A stretch of 64,000 bases of DNA from the NCBI GenBank assembly GCA_029204225.1, contig CM055106.1, positions 37,858,949-37,922,948 of the forward strand. Reading direction: 5' to 3'. Positions 20,580 to 30,547 of this stretch are shown in pieces. Numbering within the stretch: position 1 is the first letter of the stretch; each line of letters opens with the position of its first letter. The notes beneath the pieces were generated by a model. That model made no database searches, had not been told where the DNA came from, and saw only the letters and a list, made by a program, of their open reading frames with translations. Origin of the DNA: Diphasiastrum complanatum. Its lineage: Eukaryota; Streptophyta; Lycopodiopsida; Lycopodiales; Lycopodiaceae. Both the position numbers and the translations under genes were made by a program.

Positions 20580-23560
20580 AAATGCCAGACGTATACAATG
20601 GTGACATGATGTTTGAGCTTCCATCAAGTAGTATATTTCCAATGGCTAGCATGCAAATGATTCATGACTGTCATCACTGGATATGTTATGCAAACTCAAT
20701 AATGCAAGGCTTTCCTGGCGTCATTAGATTGTCATCATGTGGGGGTTAAGTTTTCAATGTGTGAACAATGACTGCTCTTATTTCATGTCTTTTCGGAAAA
20801 GAAATACAACACAGTTTCAAGGGTCATTGATGTCCAGATGTCCAATTGGATTGGTTCCAAAGGGAGTTGGTAGTATGCGATGTGGAAATTGTAATTTGCC
20901 TCCAACCTGTCTTAAACATTGCCTAGCCAAAATCTATCACTGTATTCCGACAGATATGAGGTACACAAGAATGGCAATACATTGTGGTTACCACGATCAT
21001 GATTTTGGAGTTGGGGTCTCCTCTTTGGACAATTACATCATGGAGGCCATGGTCTCTGGGAAACCCACCATACATCTTTCGGATTGTCCAAAAGTAATTC
21101 AGAAAAAAGATTGTGAAAGAATTGATCTCTAGCCACTTGCAATCGCTAATGCCATAGACATCTCACATCGTTCCAGAGAAATTGGACGAACTCCTTTCAA
21201 TCATGGAACCAGCCACAAACAATCGAAGGTGAGGTATATTCAATATTATTTTAGTAACTAATTTACCATATAAAGAATGCTTGTTCAATACTAACTAGAG
21301 CTCTAACTACATTGGTAGGCTGAAAAAATGGATCCCTATGGCAAGGAAAGAGCTTCGTCCTGTGGATTTATCACATGACATTATAGCCTTGTTGTACCTG
21401 AAAGAACATTGTGTATACAAATATTTTCATGGTTCACTATTTCTTGGTTAGTTGCATGACATCAAAGACAGTTGTCACGTGTTCAAAATGTGGACAACAG
21501 GTCTAGCTTTTGGTGTTGATCTTGTGCTGAGAATGCAACCAAGGAGTGACTTTGAAAATGTGTGGTGCTGTTTTGATCACATGCACAGAGTAAAAGATTG
21601 GGTGACGATGGCAATGCATGTTTATGACATACGGTTTGTTGAATCTTATGTTGCCATATTTTCAATACTAAGTGTAAACTAAATATGGTTAATATTATCT
21701 AACTGACTGACTCCTCTCCAGGAACCAATCCATGCAGACAATCGCGATCATATGAAGCAGGGAGATGTCCATGCACAGGTGCTCTTTTGGACATTGTTGA
21801 ACAGAGTAATGTCTGAACACTTAGAAGGATAAGTGACGTTCAGAGGCTTCATGGCTGATGAAGCTCAAGTGAAGTGGAATGCGATTTGTCTTGTTTATGG
21901 TGCTGGTGTGGACAAACCGATGGTTGGAAGGGAGAGATCACGTCTATTTCATTTTATGGATAACGTGAACAAACACACATCAAAACATATCAAGCAAGAA
22001 GCCCGGGATATTCATATTGCACTTTTCCTACAGTGGCATGAGGAAAGGGAATGTGAAACAGCCGACATTATATATAACAAAATATGTGCATGGTGGAAAG
22101 TGGGCAATGCATATGAGAGTTCACTTGTGGAGTTAGAAAGTTGGCTGGCATGGTAGAAAACTCACATTCACAGATGGGGCAAGTTCGTTGTCATTGTAAG
22201 TAATCAATTATCCCGTCCATTATGCTAAAATATATGTAATAATTACACTTGGCAATCTATCTTTAACAAGCTATTTCTTTTTCATCATGATAGATGATGG
22301 ATGACAAGGAAGTAGCCATGTTACCAACAACAAACTTGTCTGAAGTTGTTCATAGCGTCTAGCAACGGGTGGAAGGTAATACTAATACACATACTAATCT
22401 TTTCTCAAAGGTTAGTATGTGGGCAAAGGTCTAACATTTCAGAATCTTCTAGAGGGTGTGAGGTCGGGATGACGCTCTTCAATAATAGGTGCTTCTTTCT
22501 CAAAAACAGTGAACCATTTCGTGGATCAGCTTAATGTAACACGACAAACCAACGACGTGAACACACCAAAAGAAATCGTCAAGAGAAAACGTCCAGTACA
22601 AGAATGAAATACTGATAGCGACAATGTCTCTCATCGTCCTAACATAGAGTACATACAAAAGACAAAAGAGACAAGATTTTGTTTTCAGAATACTAGTTAT
22701 GACAAAAGTCAAAGGCACTATACTAGCAGTGTAGCCAATAATGCGAGCATCCAATCCAATGACTATGTCTTGGAGTAGAGTTTAAATGATAGCTGGTGGG
22801 GGATCCGATCTATCAAAAGTGGGAGCCACTACATATGCATGGGTGCTAAGTCCGTCGGAAGAGGGCTTTGCAAAAAGCCAATACAATCTCGTATAACACC
22901 GAGTTTTTTTGGAAGAAGGAAACACGATCGAGGAGAGAAAAATTAGTTTATGTGGTTTTGTCCAAATAATGTGACATGCACTTGGACAACAAATTCCTTG
23001 ATAATAATATTGCCTACAAAAGTGCAAGAAACCTGGTATGTGCAACAGAGAACTAATTTGTCACAAGCCAAGGTGGACGAGTTGAACAAAGGTGGATATA
23101 TGTTGGAGACAAACACATTGACCAAATCTGTGAAAGAAGGCGATTCAAATGTAAATATAGCACAACAGTCTCATGGCAAACAGCCTATTACAACTCATCC
23201 AAACGATCCTGTCTCAAATCGATGAGATATGAGACATAGGGCTGGTATATCCAAGGAGGCAAAGGTGCGGATGGGCAAAGCTCTAAGCTTGAATGGTCAT
23301 CTAAGAAAAGTTACCAGCCTTAAGTCGAAGCAAAAACAGATCTATACTATTGAAAGCTTTGAGTCCACGACAGGTTGCATGAAGTCACAATTGCAAGAGA
23401 ACCAGCGTGCACATGCGAAGATTTCTGTAGAACTATGGCTATGCAAAAATTTGTCGCATGCAAATATGTGTACTTCGTCTACTTGGTAGTGAAGGGTCTT
23501 GATGCTATCAACAACATGTTTATACTTTTCTCTTCCACTTTTTTATTGGGTCTAAAGTAG
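20580..23560 (+). pseudogene. decayed transposase-like gene with SWIM-type zinc motif
   Basis: Several open frames on the same strand look like exons of one protein. They are 20,737-21,132 (CX4C and CX2C cysteines, CGYHDHDFGVGVSSLDNYIM), 21,452-21,682 (FKMWTTGLAFGVDLVL), 21,833-22,156 (FRGFMADEAQVKWNAICLVY, then an HIALFLQWHEERECETAD helix), and 22,950-23,560. Possible introns with GT/AG ends lie near 21,226-21,318 and 22,197-22,293. The last part reads ACTCEDFCRTMAMQKFVACKY across a frameshift, a CXCX4C...C/H arrangement like the SWIM finger at the C-terminus of MULE-type transposases, although the expected His position is Tyr. Stops at about 22,362, 22,947 and 23,223 break it. MULE-like is my best guess; other DDE transposases with SWIM fingers are possible. 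Confidence 0.45.
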
Positions 23561-24054
23561 ACTTAGGAGTCTTTATGTATAAGTGTGTAATTTGCTTTCT
23601 ATTTTGTTGCACAGACATCAAATCCAACGACTAAATACACTTTTGGTTATTGGAGTCTCGCTAAAGCTTTTGTACTTCTTGACATCACAATTCCATTTTA
23701 AACAATGTTTTTGCAATATCTGATATTTGTCATGCACAAGACCTTCAGAACGCATCAATCAATATGAAATACATCTGGCTAGGAATACCCAAGTCAAAGA
23801 GTAAGTATAGTAATAAAGAATGCCATATGAGCACTGCTTTGAACTTTGTGAAAGATACTGCTATCACATGGGTTTTCTCCGAAATACATTTGAGAAATAT
23901 CTCAATTATTGATCCATTATTAGCAGGGATGGGTATCTGACTTGACAAGGCCCTAGTATGCAAGCCAGTTTGGGTACAAGACCCTAGCAACTGCAAGATA
24001 TCAATCTACAATGACATTGTATGCAAAAGAAGTCTGTAAGAAATTCAAACATGA

Positions 24055-24990
24055 ATGACTTGTCAGAGTTTTCAGAATTTTCGATACCCAGATTTTTTCG
24101 AAAATATTTGAATACCCAGAATTTTGCAAAAACTTTTCAATATCCAGAGTTCAGATTTTTTTGATACTCAAAATAAAAAATACCCAAAATTTTCAAAATC
24201 CTAAGTCCAGAATTTTTAATACCCATAATTCGGAATTTTCAATTACCAGAAATTTTTGAAACCCTAGGTCCAGAATTTTGGATTACCAGAATTTCTCAAT
24301 ACTCAGAATTTTTGATACCCTAAGCACGTAATTTTCGATACCCTAAACCCAATTTTTTTTTGAAACTTTTACGATTCCCAGAAATTTTTGAAAATTTTTC
24401 AATATCCAGAGTTCGGAATTTTTTGATACTCGAAATAAATTTTTTTTGATACCTAGATCTGAATTTTTCGATACAAAAAATTAAAAGTTTTCAATACGGG
24501 ATCGACTCGGAGAATTTCTCAGAATTTTTGATACCCAACAATTTTCAATACCTTAAGCCCAAAATTTTTGATATCCATAATTCGAAATTTTCGATAACCA
24601 TACTTTTTCAATGCCCAGAATTTTTGATACCTAGATCTAAATTTTTCGATACCAAAAATCAAAAGTTTTCAATATGGAGTCATCTCGGAGAATTTTTGAT
24701 ACCCTAAGTCCAGAATGTTTGATACCTAGTATTTGGAATTTTCGATACCCAGAAATTTTCGATACCCTAAGCCTAGGATTTTCGATATCCAGAATTCGAA
24801 ATTTTCGATAACCAGAATTTTTCGATGCCTAGAATTTTTGATACCCTAAGCCCGGAATTTTCAATACCCTAAATCCAAATTTTTTTTGGAACTTTTTCGA
24901 TTTCTAGAAATTTTTTGAGAATTCATCCACAATTCTGAAATTTACCCTAAATCAAGAATTTTTCAATACCAAAAATTTGGAATTTGTTGT
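24055..24990. repeat. degenerate satellite-like tract (GAATTTTTCGATACCC)
   Basis: About 930 bases consist of irregular repetitions of (C)CAGAATTTTTCGATACCC and CCTAAGCCCGGAATTTTCGATACC. A longer order is visible: the GATACCTAGATCT...TTTTCGATAC...CTCGGAGAATT block at about 24,450 recurs about 180 bp later, and GATATCCA(T/G)AATTCGAAATTTTCGATAACCA recurs at about 24,570 and 24,785. No coding potential. Confidence 0.85.
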
Positions 24991-26959
24991 TCAATGATCC
25001 CGACCACAAGAAAATAAATTACAAAGAATTGTTCTCCCCGACATAGGATCATTTGGAAACAAAAAAACTCGCAAAACTCGGACATCCGTTACTCGCAACT
25101 TGTCAAGCCCCTATCTAGGTTAGTCTGGTCCCTATGTCCAAGGCACCTCCTAATGGTCCAAACTCCCATTAGGGCCATGACAAGAAGAGCTAGGCTAATA
25201 AAAGGACGACATGTAGAAAGGTCACCACACATAACACGCACCTACCAAAAGATGAAGAGAAAATAAAATATTACAAACAAACAAGTAATTTTGCGGAGCT
25301 CATGATCAAGAGTTTTAGAATTTGGTAATAAAACAATGTCTTCTCATTAGGATGGGTGAGGTTTAGAATATTAATCAATACTAAACAATTTTGAAACATT
25401 TATAATGTCTAGCTGCTATAGTCAAATATTTAACTAATCAAATTAAGCCATTTTATGAATTGGTTAGTCTTTGACAATTTTTACCTCTTTTAGGTCAATA
25501 CATTGTATTTCATATAGAAGTTGTGAGTTTGAAGATTTGAAAAGCAACATTCTTCAATAATGTGCATTGACAACTGGAAGATTCTAAAGGCACTATTCAA
25601 AAGAATGCTCAACTCCTTAAAAAAATAGAATGACAAAGATTATGTAGGTGATATTAAAGTGTAACCACAATGTGCACCACTTATGGATTTGCAAAGCTCA
25701 TAATTGTGCTTACAAAGATGTCAAGGATGGGCACATCCAAAAACTTTGACCTATGATTCTTTGCGTCCTTGAAATAAGAGTTACAAACTTGTGATTCGAA
25801 AGGGAACTCAATCTTGCATCAAACTATGATTTAGACATTCTCATTTGGGTTTGGTTCATGAATGTGTGAAGTACATATACTTCAAACAACTAAATGTCAC
25901 TATAAAGTTGGACGAGACCTTGGACCATGAATGAATGACTCAATATTTCTAACCGCTACTGAGGGTGCATGCAAACCCCCACCCTTATTCAATGGAGCAT
26001 GACCAAATGGTAACATCATAATATTTATACCTTAATGGAGCCTAAATAGAGTAGACTCTTTTGTTGGATGGGGATGAAGCATGATCAAAAGGTTGCATCA
26101 CGATATTCACACCTTGATTGAATCTTTGTCACGACTGGATGAGAGGTGGGAATTGAGGATTTATGATGAGGGTCATAAATAAAATAGATGGATGAGGGTG
26201 GGGCCTTGACGTGCATGCACCCTCATTTTAGATAAGCTCATTTCCTTTGGAGCTTACCCTTGAGTCTCGATGGTACACTTATTTGAGCACTCATAATGTA
26301 TGTCTACTCAAATCCTACATAAATCAATGGTCCAAATTGAGTTTAAGGACCACCATTACCTAAGCATAATAATGGGGCCTCAATATTATCTACAAATTTG
26401 ATTGGATGTAATTTTCAGCCCTCAAAATCAAAAGTTCTTATGGATGGAATCTTGAAAATACATAAGCCTCATGGACGGAATCTTGAAAATACGTAGCGCC
26501 CTAAATGAGAAAATCATTAATAGAACTTTGAAAATGATTTTTTATTATTTCTTTAAAGATGGGTGGCTGTAAGCTGATGGTAAGGATGTAGTGGCTAGTC
26601 CTCTCGTCGAGCAATAGACTTACTATTATATCGGTACAATGGGCCTCCCAAAAACATCACTCCGAGTTGAGTAAATGCACCTTATAAATTTTGTTATAAA
26701 TAAACAAAAGAAAAATGCACCTTACAAATGTGTAACATGCATTTATTAAAAATTGATAGTGTGAAAATCCACAAACCTTACCAAAAATAGACGTGGTTTT
26801 TATTTATAGCACTTTCTAGCAATGCTTTACCTCGAGAAAGGCATCCTTGAGCGACCTTGTCTGAGGGCCTTTTCCTATACCTAAAATCATTTTCGACATT
26901 TAAATTAAAAAATCCACTTCCCCAAGCGAAATCCATGAGCTTCTCTTCTTTTTTATTTT
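24991..26959. other. gene-free stretch
   Basis: I find no gene, RNA or recognised element. Phrases such as AATCTTGAAAATAC (about 26,450-26,495, twice, 41 bp apart: CATAAGCCTCATGGA and following) show small duplications only. Confidence 0.5.
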
Positions 26960-27340
26960 TTACATGCACCTTCCAGCATTTGGGAGGTGCATGTAAGAAA
27001 TTTATCTCCTTTTACTTGCACCTTCGGCTAGGAAGGTGCATACAAAAAACGTTTTATGGCAAAAACCAAAAATTAGAGAAGATAAAAAAATGTCTTGGTT
27101 ACTACCCTTGGCCAAAGGTCCTTCTTTGACAGAAAGGCCTCAAAGCACAACTCCAACCCTCGTAAAACCAGTTTTTCCTTTTTCTTCAATGGAAAGTGAG
27201 GTGCATCCTCAAGCAACATGCATGTGCCTCCGACTTTTTTAAAAAAAAATGTTTTACTCATGTAACAGAGATTTATCTATTTTTGACTTGCACCTTCAAC
27301 CTCAAAGGTGCATGTAAATAACATTACGACAAAAGAAAAA
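26960..27340. repeat. three GCACCTTC...GAAGGTGC hairpin units
   Basis: Short hairpins built on GCACCTTC(N)nGAAGGTGCATG occur at about 26,968-26,995, 27,017-27,041 and 27,290-27,316. The last two are embedded in a longer repeated block (TTTATCT...TTACTTGCACC ... ACG...GGCAAAA), about 270 bp apart. Confidence 0.65.
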
Positions 27341-27493
27341 GGTTAAAAAAATGTAAAAATGATTTCACGTTAGGGAAGGTCTACCTCTTCAACCACTCCA
27401 TTGTCAAAAGGGCCTGGGCCTACCATGTAAGGGCTATCTCCCTCGGCCAAAAGCCCTTCCTCGACAAAACGACCTCAGAGGGAGACATTCCGT

Positions 27494-27800
27494 CCCCTTA
27501 TCTAGTCTATGTTGATAAGAAAATTTTATTTTCAACATAAGTAGCACCAAAACATCAAGAGAGTAACTACGAGCACCCCCTTAGACCTCCACAATAGCTT
27601 CTTTTTAAGTAGTGGAGAGCCCGAACCGGAAGGCCCTTTAGACGATGAAATGGCCTTGGAAGGTGACCTTTCCTCCATTATGTAGTCCATATTAATCAAA
27701 AGTTTTAGGTTTCAATGTAAGGAGCACCGAAGTATTGAGAGAGTAATTGAGAGCGCCCCCTTATATCTCCACAATGCTTTCTTTGTAATTGTAAAGAGTG
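27494..27800. repeat. diverged tandem duplication, about 180-bp unit
   Basis: The block 27,494-27,620 is repeated at 27,673-27,800. Both copies run from a TATCTAGTC/TATGTAGTC start through CATCAAGAGAGTAA/TATTGAGAGAGTAA and CCCCCTTA..TCTCCACAAT. Divergence is about one base in five. Confidence 0.7.
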
Positions 27801-27840
27801 AGTTCTCACATAATGGATGGTTGGAGCTCTTCTACCCAAA

Positions 27841-28035
27841 TTTTGGACTGCTTAATAAGCAAAATGGGCATCATAGCTCGCATCCACGATTTTAGTTTTT
27901 TAGATGTTGATTATGCTTTTTAATGTAGATTCTGTTTGTTTTTTGGACTGCTGAAAAAGCAAGATGTGCATTATATCCCCCACTCATGATTTTTGTTTTA
28001 AAAAACATGACTATGTTTTTCATATGCAAATTCTT
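27841..28035. repeat. diverged tandem duplication, about 98-bp unit
   Basis: The unit starting TTTTGGACTGCT (27,841) is repeated at 27,939, through GCATCATAGC/GCATTATATC, CACGATTTTAGTTTT/CATGATTTTTGTTTT and TATGCTTTT/TATGTTTTT. No gene is involved. Confidence 0.7.
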
Positions 28036-28118
28036 CGAACGGACTAGGTAGCAAGCATAAGCGGGCCCGCTACCGGGCATAATCGGTGGTCATTACCTAC
28101 CGAGCCGCTCTGTGGTGA

Positions 28119-28620
28119 GGTAGGTACTGACCACCTAGTGTGCCGGTAGTGGGCCTGCTCATGCCCTATCGGGTGTAATTTGCCTGCCAACTTTTTGGCT
28201 TTAGACAATCGTTGGTGCCAGCTTCAGTTTTTTAGACAATCTTTGGTGCTTTTGGCGTTTTTCCTTTCAACGAAACCCCAACATCAAAAAGTACGTATCC
28301 AGACACTTAATTACTTGGTAATTTATTATGGTAGGTAGCAGAATACGGGTGTTTAGAGCGGCTCGGTAGGTACTGACCACCTAGTGTGCCGGAAGCCGGA
28401 AGCGGGCGTGCTCATGCCCGCTATTGGGCGTAATTTGCATGTCAACTTTCTGGCTTTAGACAGTCGTTGGTGCCAACTTAAGGCTTTTAGACAATCTATG
28501 GTGCTTTTGGCCTTTTTACTTTCAACTAAACACCAACATTAGAAAATTAAGTATCAAAACACTTAATTACTTGGCAATTAATTATGGTAGGTAGCAAAAT
28601 GCCGCACTAAAGGTTAGTGT
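28119..28620. repeat. tandem duplication, about 246-bp unit
   Basis: The segment starting GGTAGGTACTGACCACCTAG at 28,119 is repeated at 28,365 and stays alignable to AATTATGGTAGGTAGCA in both copies. An inverted copy of the start (GGTGGTCATTACCTACCG, 28,085) flanks the pair on the left, so the block may be the remnant of a foldback element. Confidence 0.8.
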
Positions 28621-28749
28621 TTAGAGCCTATGAACAGTGAACACTACACTTCTATACGTAATGCCTTGTGCTCAGGTGTCCTTTGTATTTTGGGACCACC
28701 TCTAGGAGCATAATGTCCATCCAATTTTCTCTCTCTTAGGAATATGTCA

Positions 28750-28871
28750 TTTTCTCTCTCTCCTCTCTCCGGTGGAATTCACTTTCTCTCTCCTCTCTCC
28801 GGTGGAATGCACGTTCTTTCTCCTCTCTTCGGTGGAATGCATGTTCTCTCTCCTCTCTCTGGTGGAATGTG
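28750..28871. repeat. minisatellite, four copies of a 30-bp CTCTCC/GGTGGAATGC unit
   Basis: Four consecutive units of the form TTCTCTCTCCTCTCTCCGG followed by TGGAATGCAC can be read, with a few base changes. Open frames across it on both strands translate the repeat and are not genes. Confidence 0.85.
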
Positions 28872-28929
28872 CATGTGCTATGTGGCAGCCCGTCATTGGC
28901 TGTCCACAACTACATTTCACCACAAACGT

Positions 28930-29095
28930 AAAAAAATTTGCAAGAAAAAAAAAACGGCAAAAACCCGAAAAAAAAAAAACTGGTCCACGCGTACGGCCGT
29001 ACGGTACCGCACGACCAGAAAACGAAAAAAAAAAAAAACTGGTCCACGCGTACAGCCGTACGGCCAAAAACGAAAAAAAAAAAAAAAAAAACCTT
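28930..29095. repeat. two poly(A)-CTGGTCCACGCGTAC units
   Basis: The roughly 65-bp unit A(12-13)CTGGTCCACGCGTAC(G/A)GCCGTACGG occurs twice (from about 28,968 and 29,026), each ending in CCAAAAACGAAAA or similar, followed by an A19 run. The ACGGCCGT core is palindromic. The coding frames seen here are lysine-rich translations of poly(A). Confidence 0.7.
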
Positions 29096-29113
29096 CGCAC
29101 AATGGCATTACGT

Positions 29114-29227
29114 TGGGGAAGGCCCGAAGCCCTCAGGCCTTCCTTGCTGGTCGGGGCCTGTCCTCGGGCTCCCGCCCTCGGGCAAGGGCCCTCCCAGCAA
29201 GGAAGGCCCTCAGGCAGGGCCTTCCCC
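29114..29227. repeat. GC-rich inverted repeat, about 35-bp arms
   Basis: The outer arms GGGGAAGGCCC...CAGGCCTTCCTTGCTGG and CCAGCAAGGAAGGCCCTCAGG...GGGCCTTCCCC are reverse complements with a few changes and enclose about 40 GC-rich bases. It abuts the left target duplication of the SINE. Confidence 0.75.
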
Positions 29228-29246
29228 CACTATAACTCCAAATGCA

Positions 29247-29334
29247 CAACCCAACGGGGTTGGCTCAGTTGGTTGGCTTGGCATCCAAAGTTTCTTTGGT
29301 CCCAGGTTCGAGCCTCCCCTTGGAAACCAAGAAG
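29247..29334 (+). mobile_element. tRNA-derived SINE, 88 bp, with perfect 19-bp target duplications
   Basis: The body contains an RNA polymerase III A box (TGGCTCAGTTGG, 29,261-29,272) and B box (GGTTCGAGCC, 29,305-29,314) at tRNA spacing. It is flanked by the identical 19-mer CACTATAACTCCAAATGCA at 29,228-29,246 and 29,335-29,353, the mark of LINE-assisted insertion. It lacks a proper acceptor stem and T stem, so it is not a working tRNA gene. No poly(A) tail is visible; the body ends AACCAAGAAG. A very short SINE or a tRNA retropseudogene. Confidence 0.85.
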
Positions 29335-29457
29335 CACTATAACTCCAAATGCAGATTATGCCCAGAAGAGACCATTGACTCGTTAATGGTCAGAATGTGG
29401 AGGCTTCAAGCCTTGGATCACCTGCACCACTTCAGAAGTCCAGACGTTCAGACCATC

Positions 29458-29499
<42 letters not shown>
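29458..29499. repeat. (CT)n microsatellite
   Basis: About 20 uninterrupted CT dinucleotides. Further CT tracts lie at 29,530-29,548, 29,689-29,724 and 30,030-30,066; the last falls in the presumed 5' UTR of the RRM gene. Confidence 0.95.
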
Positions 29500-29501
<2 letters not shown>

Positions 29502-29691
29502 GTTTGGCTGGCGATGGCGCTTTGGTGGGCTCTCTCTCTCTCTCTCTTTGGCTGGCGCTGTCGCTTTGGTGGGTTTGTCATGGTGGGCCAGGTTACAATT
29601 TTGGAATGTCCAGGCTGCATGCCAGCTACTCAAGTCAGGAAAAAGGACGTCACTACTATACTATTCGTTGCCAAAACACACACATACACTC

Positions 29692-29724
<33 letters not shown>

Positions 29725-29928
29725 AATCTCCCGGAAGTTCCTAATAACAGTACCATCAATTATATAATTCTAGTATAGCGATGGACATTAGAGAGGAGGA
29801 GAAAAGTAGCAGTATTAGATATAGAGGGTAGCAGATGAAGGTACTATACACACTGTGTGTGCTAATTATAAGAAGCAAACCTTGTTTTTAATTCTCTATT
29901 TTTTCCCCTGACCTCATCTCCTTTCAGC

Positions 29929-29935
29929 TATAAAA
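29929..29935 (+). promoter_or_regulatory. TATA box of the RRM gene
   Basis: TATAAAA in the context CAGCTATAAAATACC lies about 30 bases before a pyrimidine-rich start region (TTTCACACTCTGCC). About 580 bases of leader with CT microsatellites then precede the start codon; CT-rich leaders are common in plant promoters. An intron within the leader is possible but not proven. Confidence 0.55.
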
Positions 29936-30547
29936 TACCATTTCTTTCACACTCTGCCTTTTCATCCTCTCCTCTGCCTGTCTCTGGAGAGCAGGCACAT
30001 GCCCAAACAACCATAGCCAGCACTTGTACAGCTCTCTCTCTCTCTCTCTTTCTCTCTCTGTCTCTCTTGCACAGCTCTTTCTCTCAGGAAAGACTCGGCC
30101 ACAAAGAGGTATCATTCTCCTATAGCTGATGCTCCTGAATCCTGCTGCTCCTGTTGTCTGACCAGATCTGTGCAAACGTTGATGGTTATCCACCCACGTT
30201 ACTGTATCATCCGTGCTTTCGAGAGAGTGTGCTCGCCCAGACTCACGTTGTAAACTGTTTCCAAGAATTCTCTGAGTTTTCTTAATCGATTGTCCATTAT
30301 GTTAAGCTACAGCAAAAGCTGGATCCCTTCCCCTTCAAATCAAACCACGCCGCAGCTCTTGATCATCTCCTGCCCTCCTTGACACCATCCCTTCCGATGT
30401 TTGCAAATCGATCATCTTGAGGCTGCTTATTACAGATCCTTCTATTTCTCCTTCAAATTACCCTATATACACATCCAGTTAAGAGAAAAGGAGAGTTTAC
30501 GATTTGGCATGCTCGACACGAGTGATAGAACAGATCTACCGTCGAGG

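Noticed and set aside
24055-24990. CRISPR-like array
   Set aside because: Repeats are degenerate, spacing is irregular, and the context is a plant nuclear genome.
29247-29334. A functional tRNA gene
   Set aside because: A and B boxes are present, but acceptor and T stems do not pair properly and 19-bp target duplications mark it as an insertion.
28744-29386. Overlapping open frames of 117-204 codons on both strands
   Set aside because: They translate a CT minisatellite, poly(A) runs and a GC hairpin; the Lys-rich and Phe-rich products are composition artefacts.
30401-30508. N-terminal extension of the RRM protein from the ATG at 30,401
   Set aside because: The added 36 residues are unlike known relatives and the downstream ATG at 30,548 has a much better context; kept only as an alternative.
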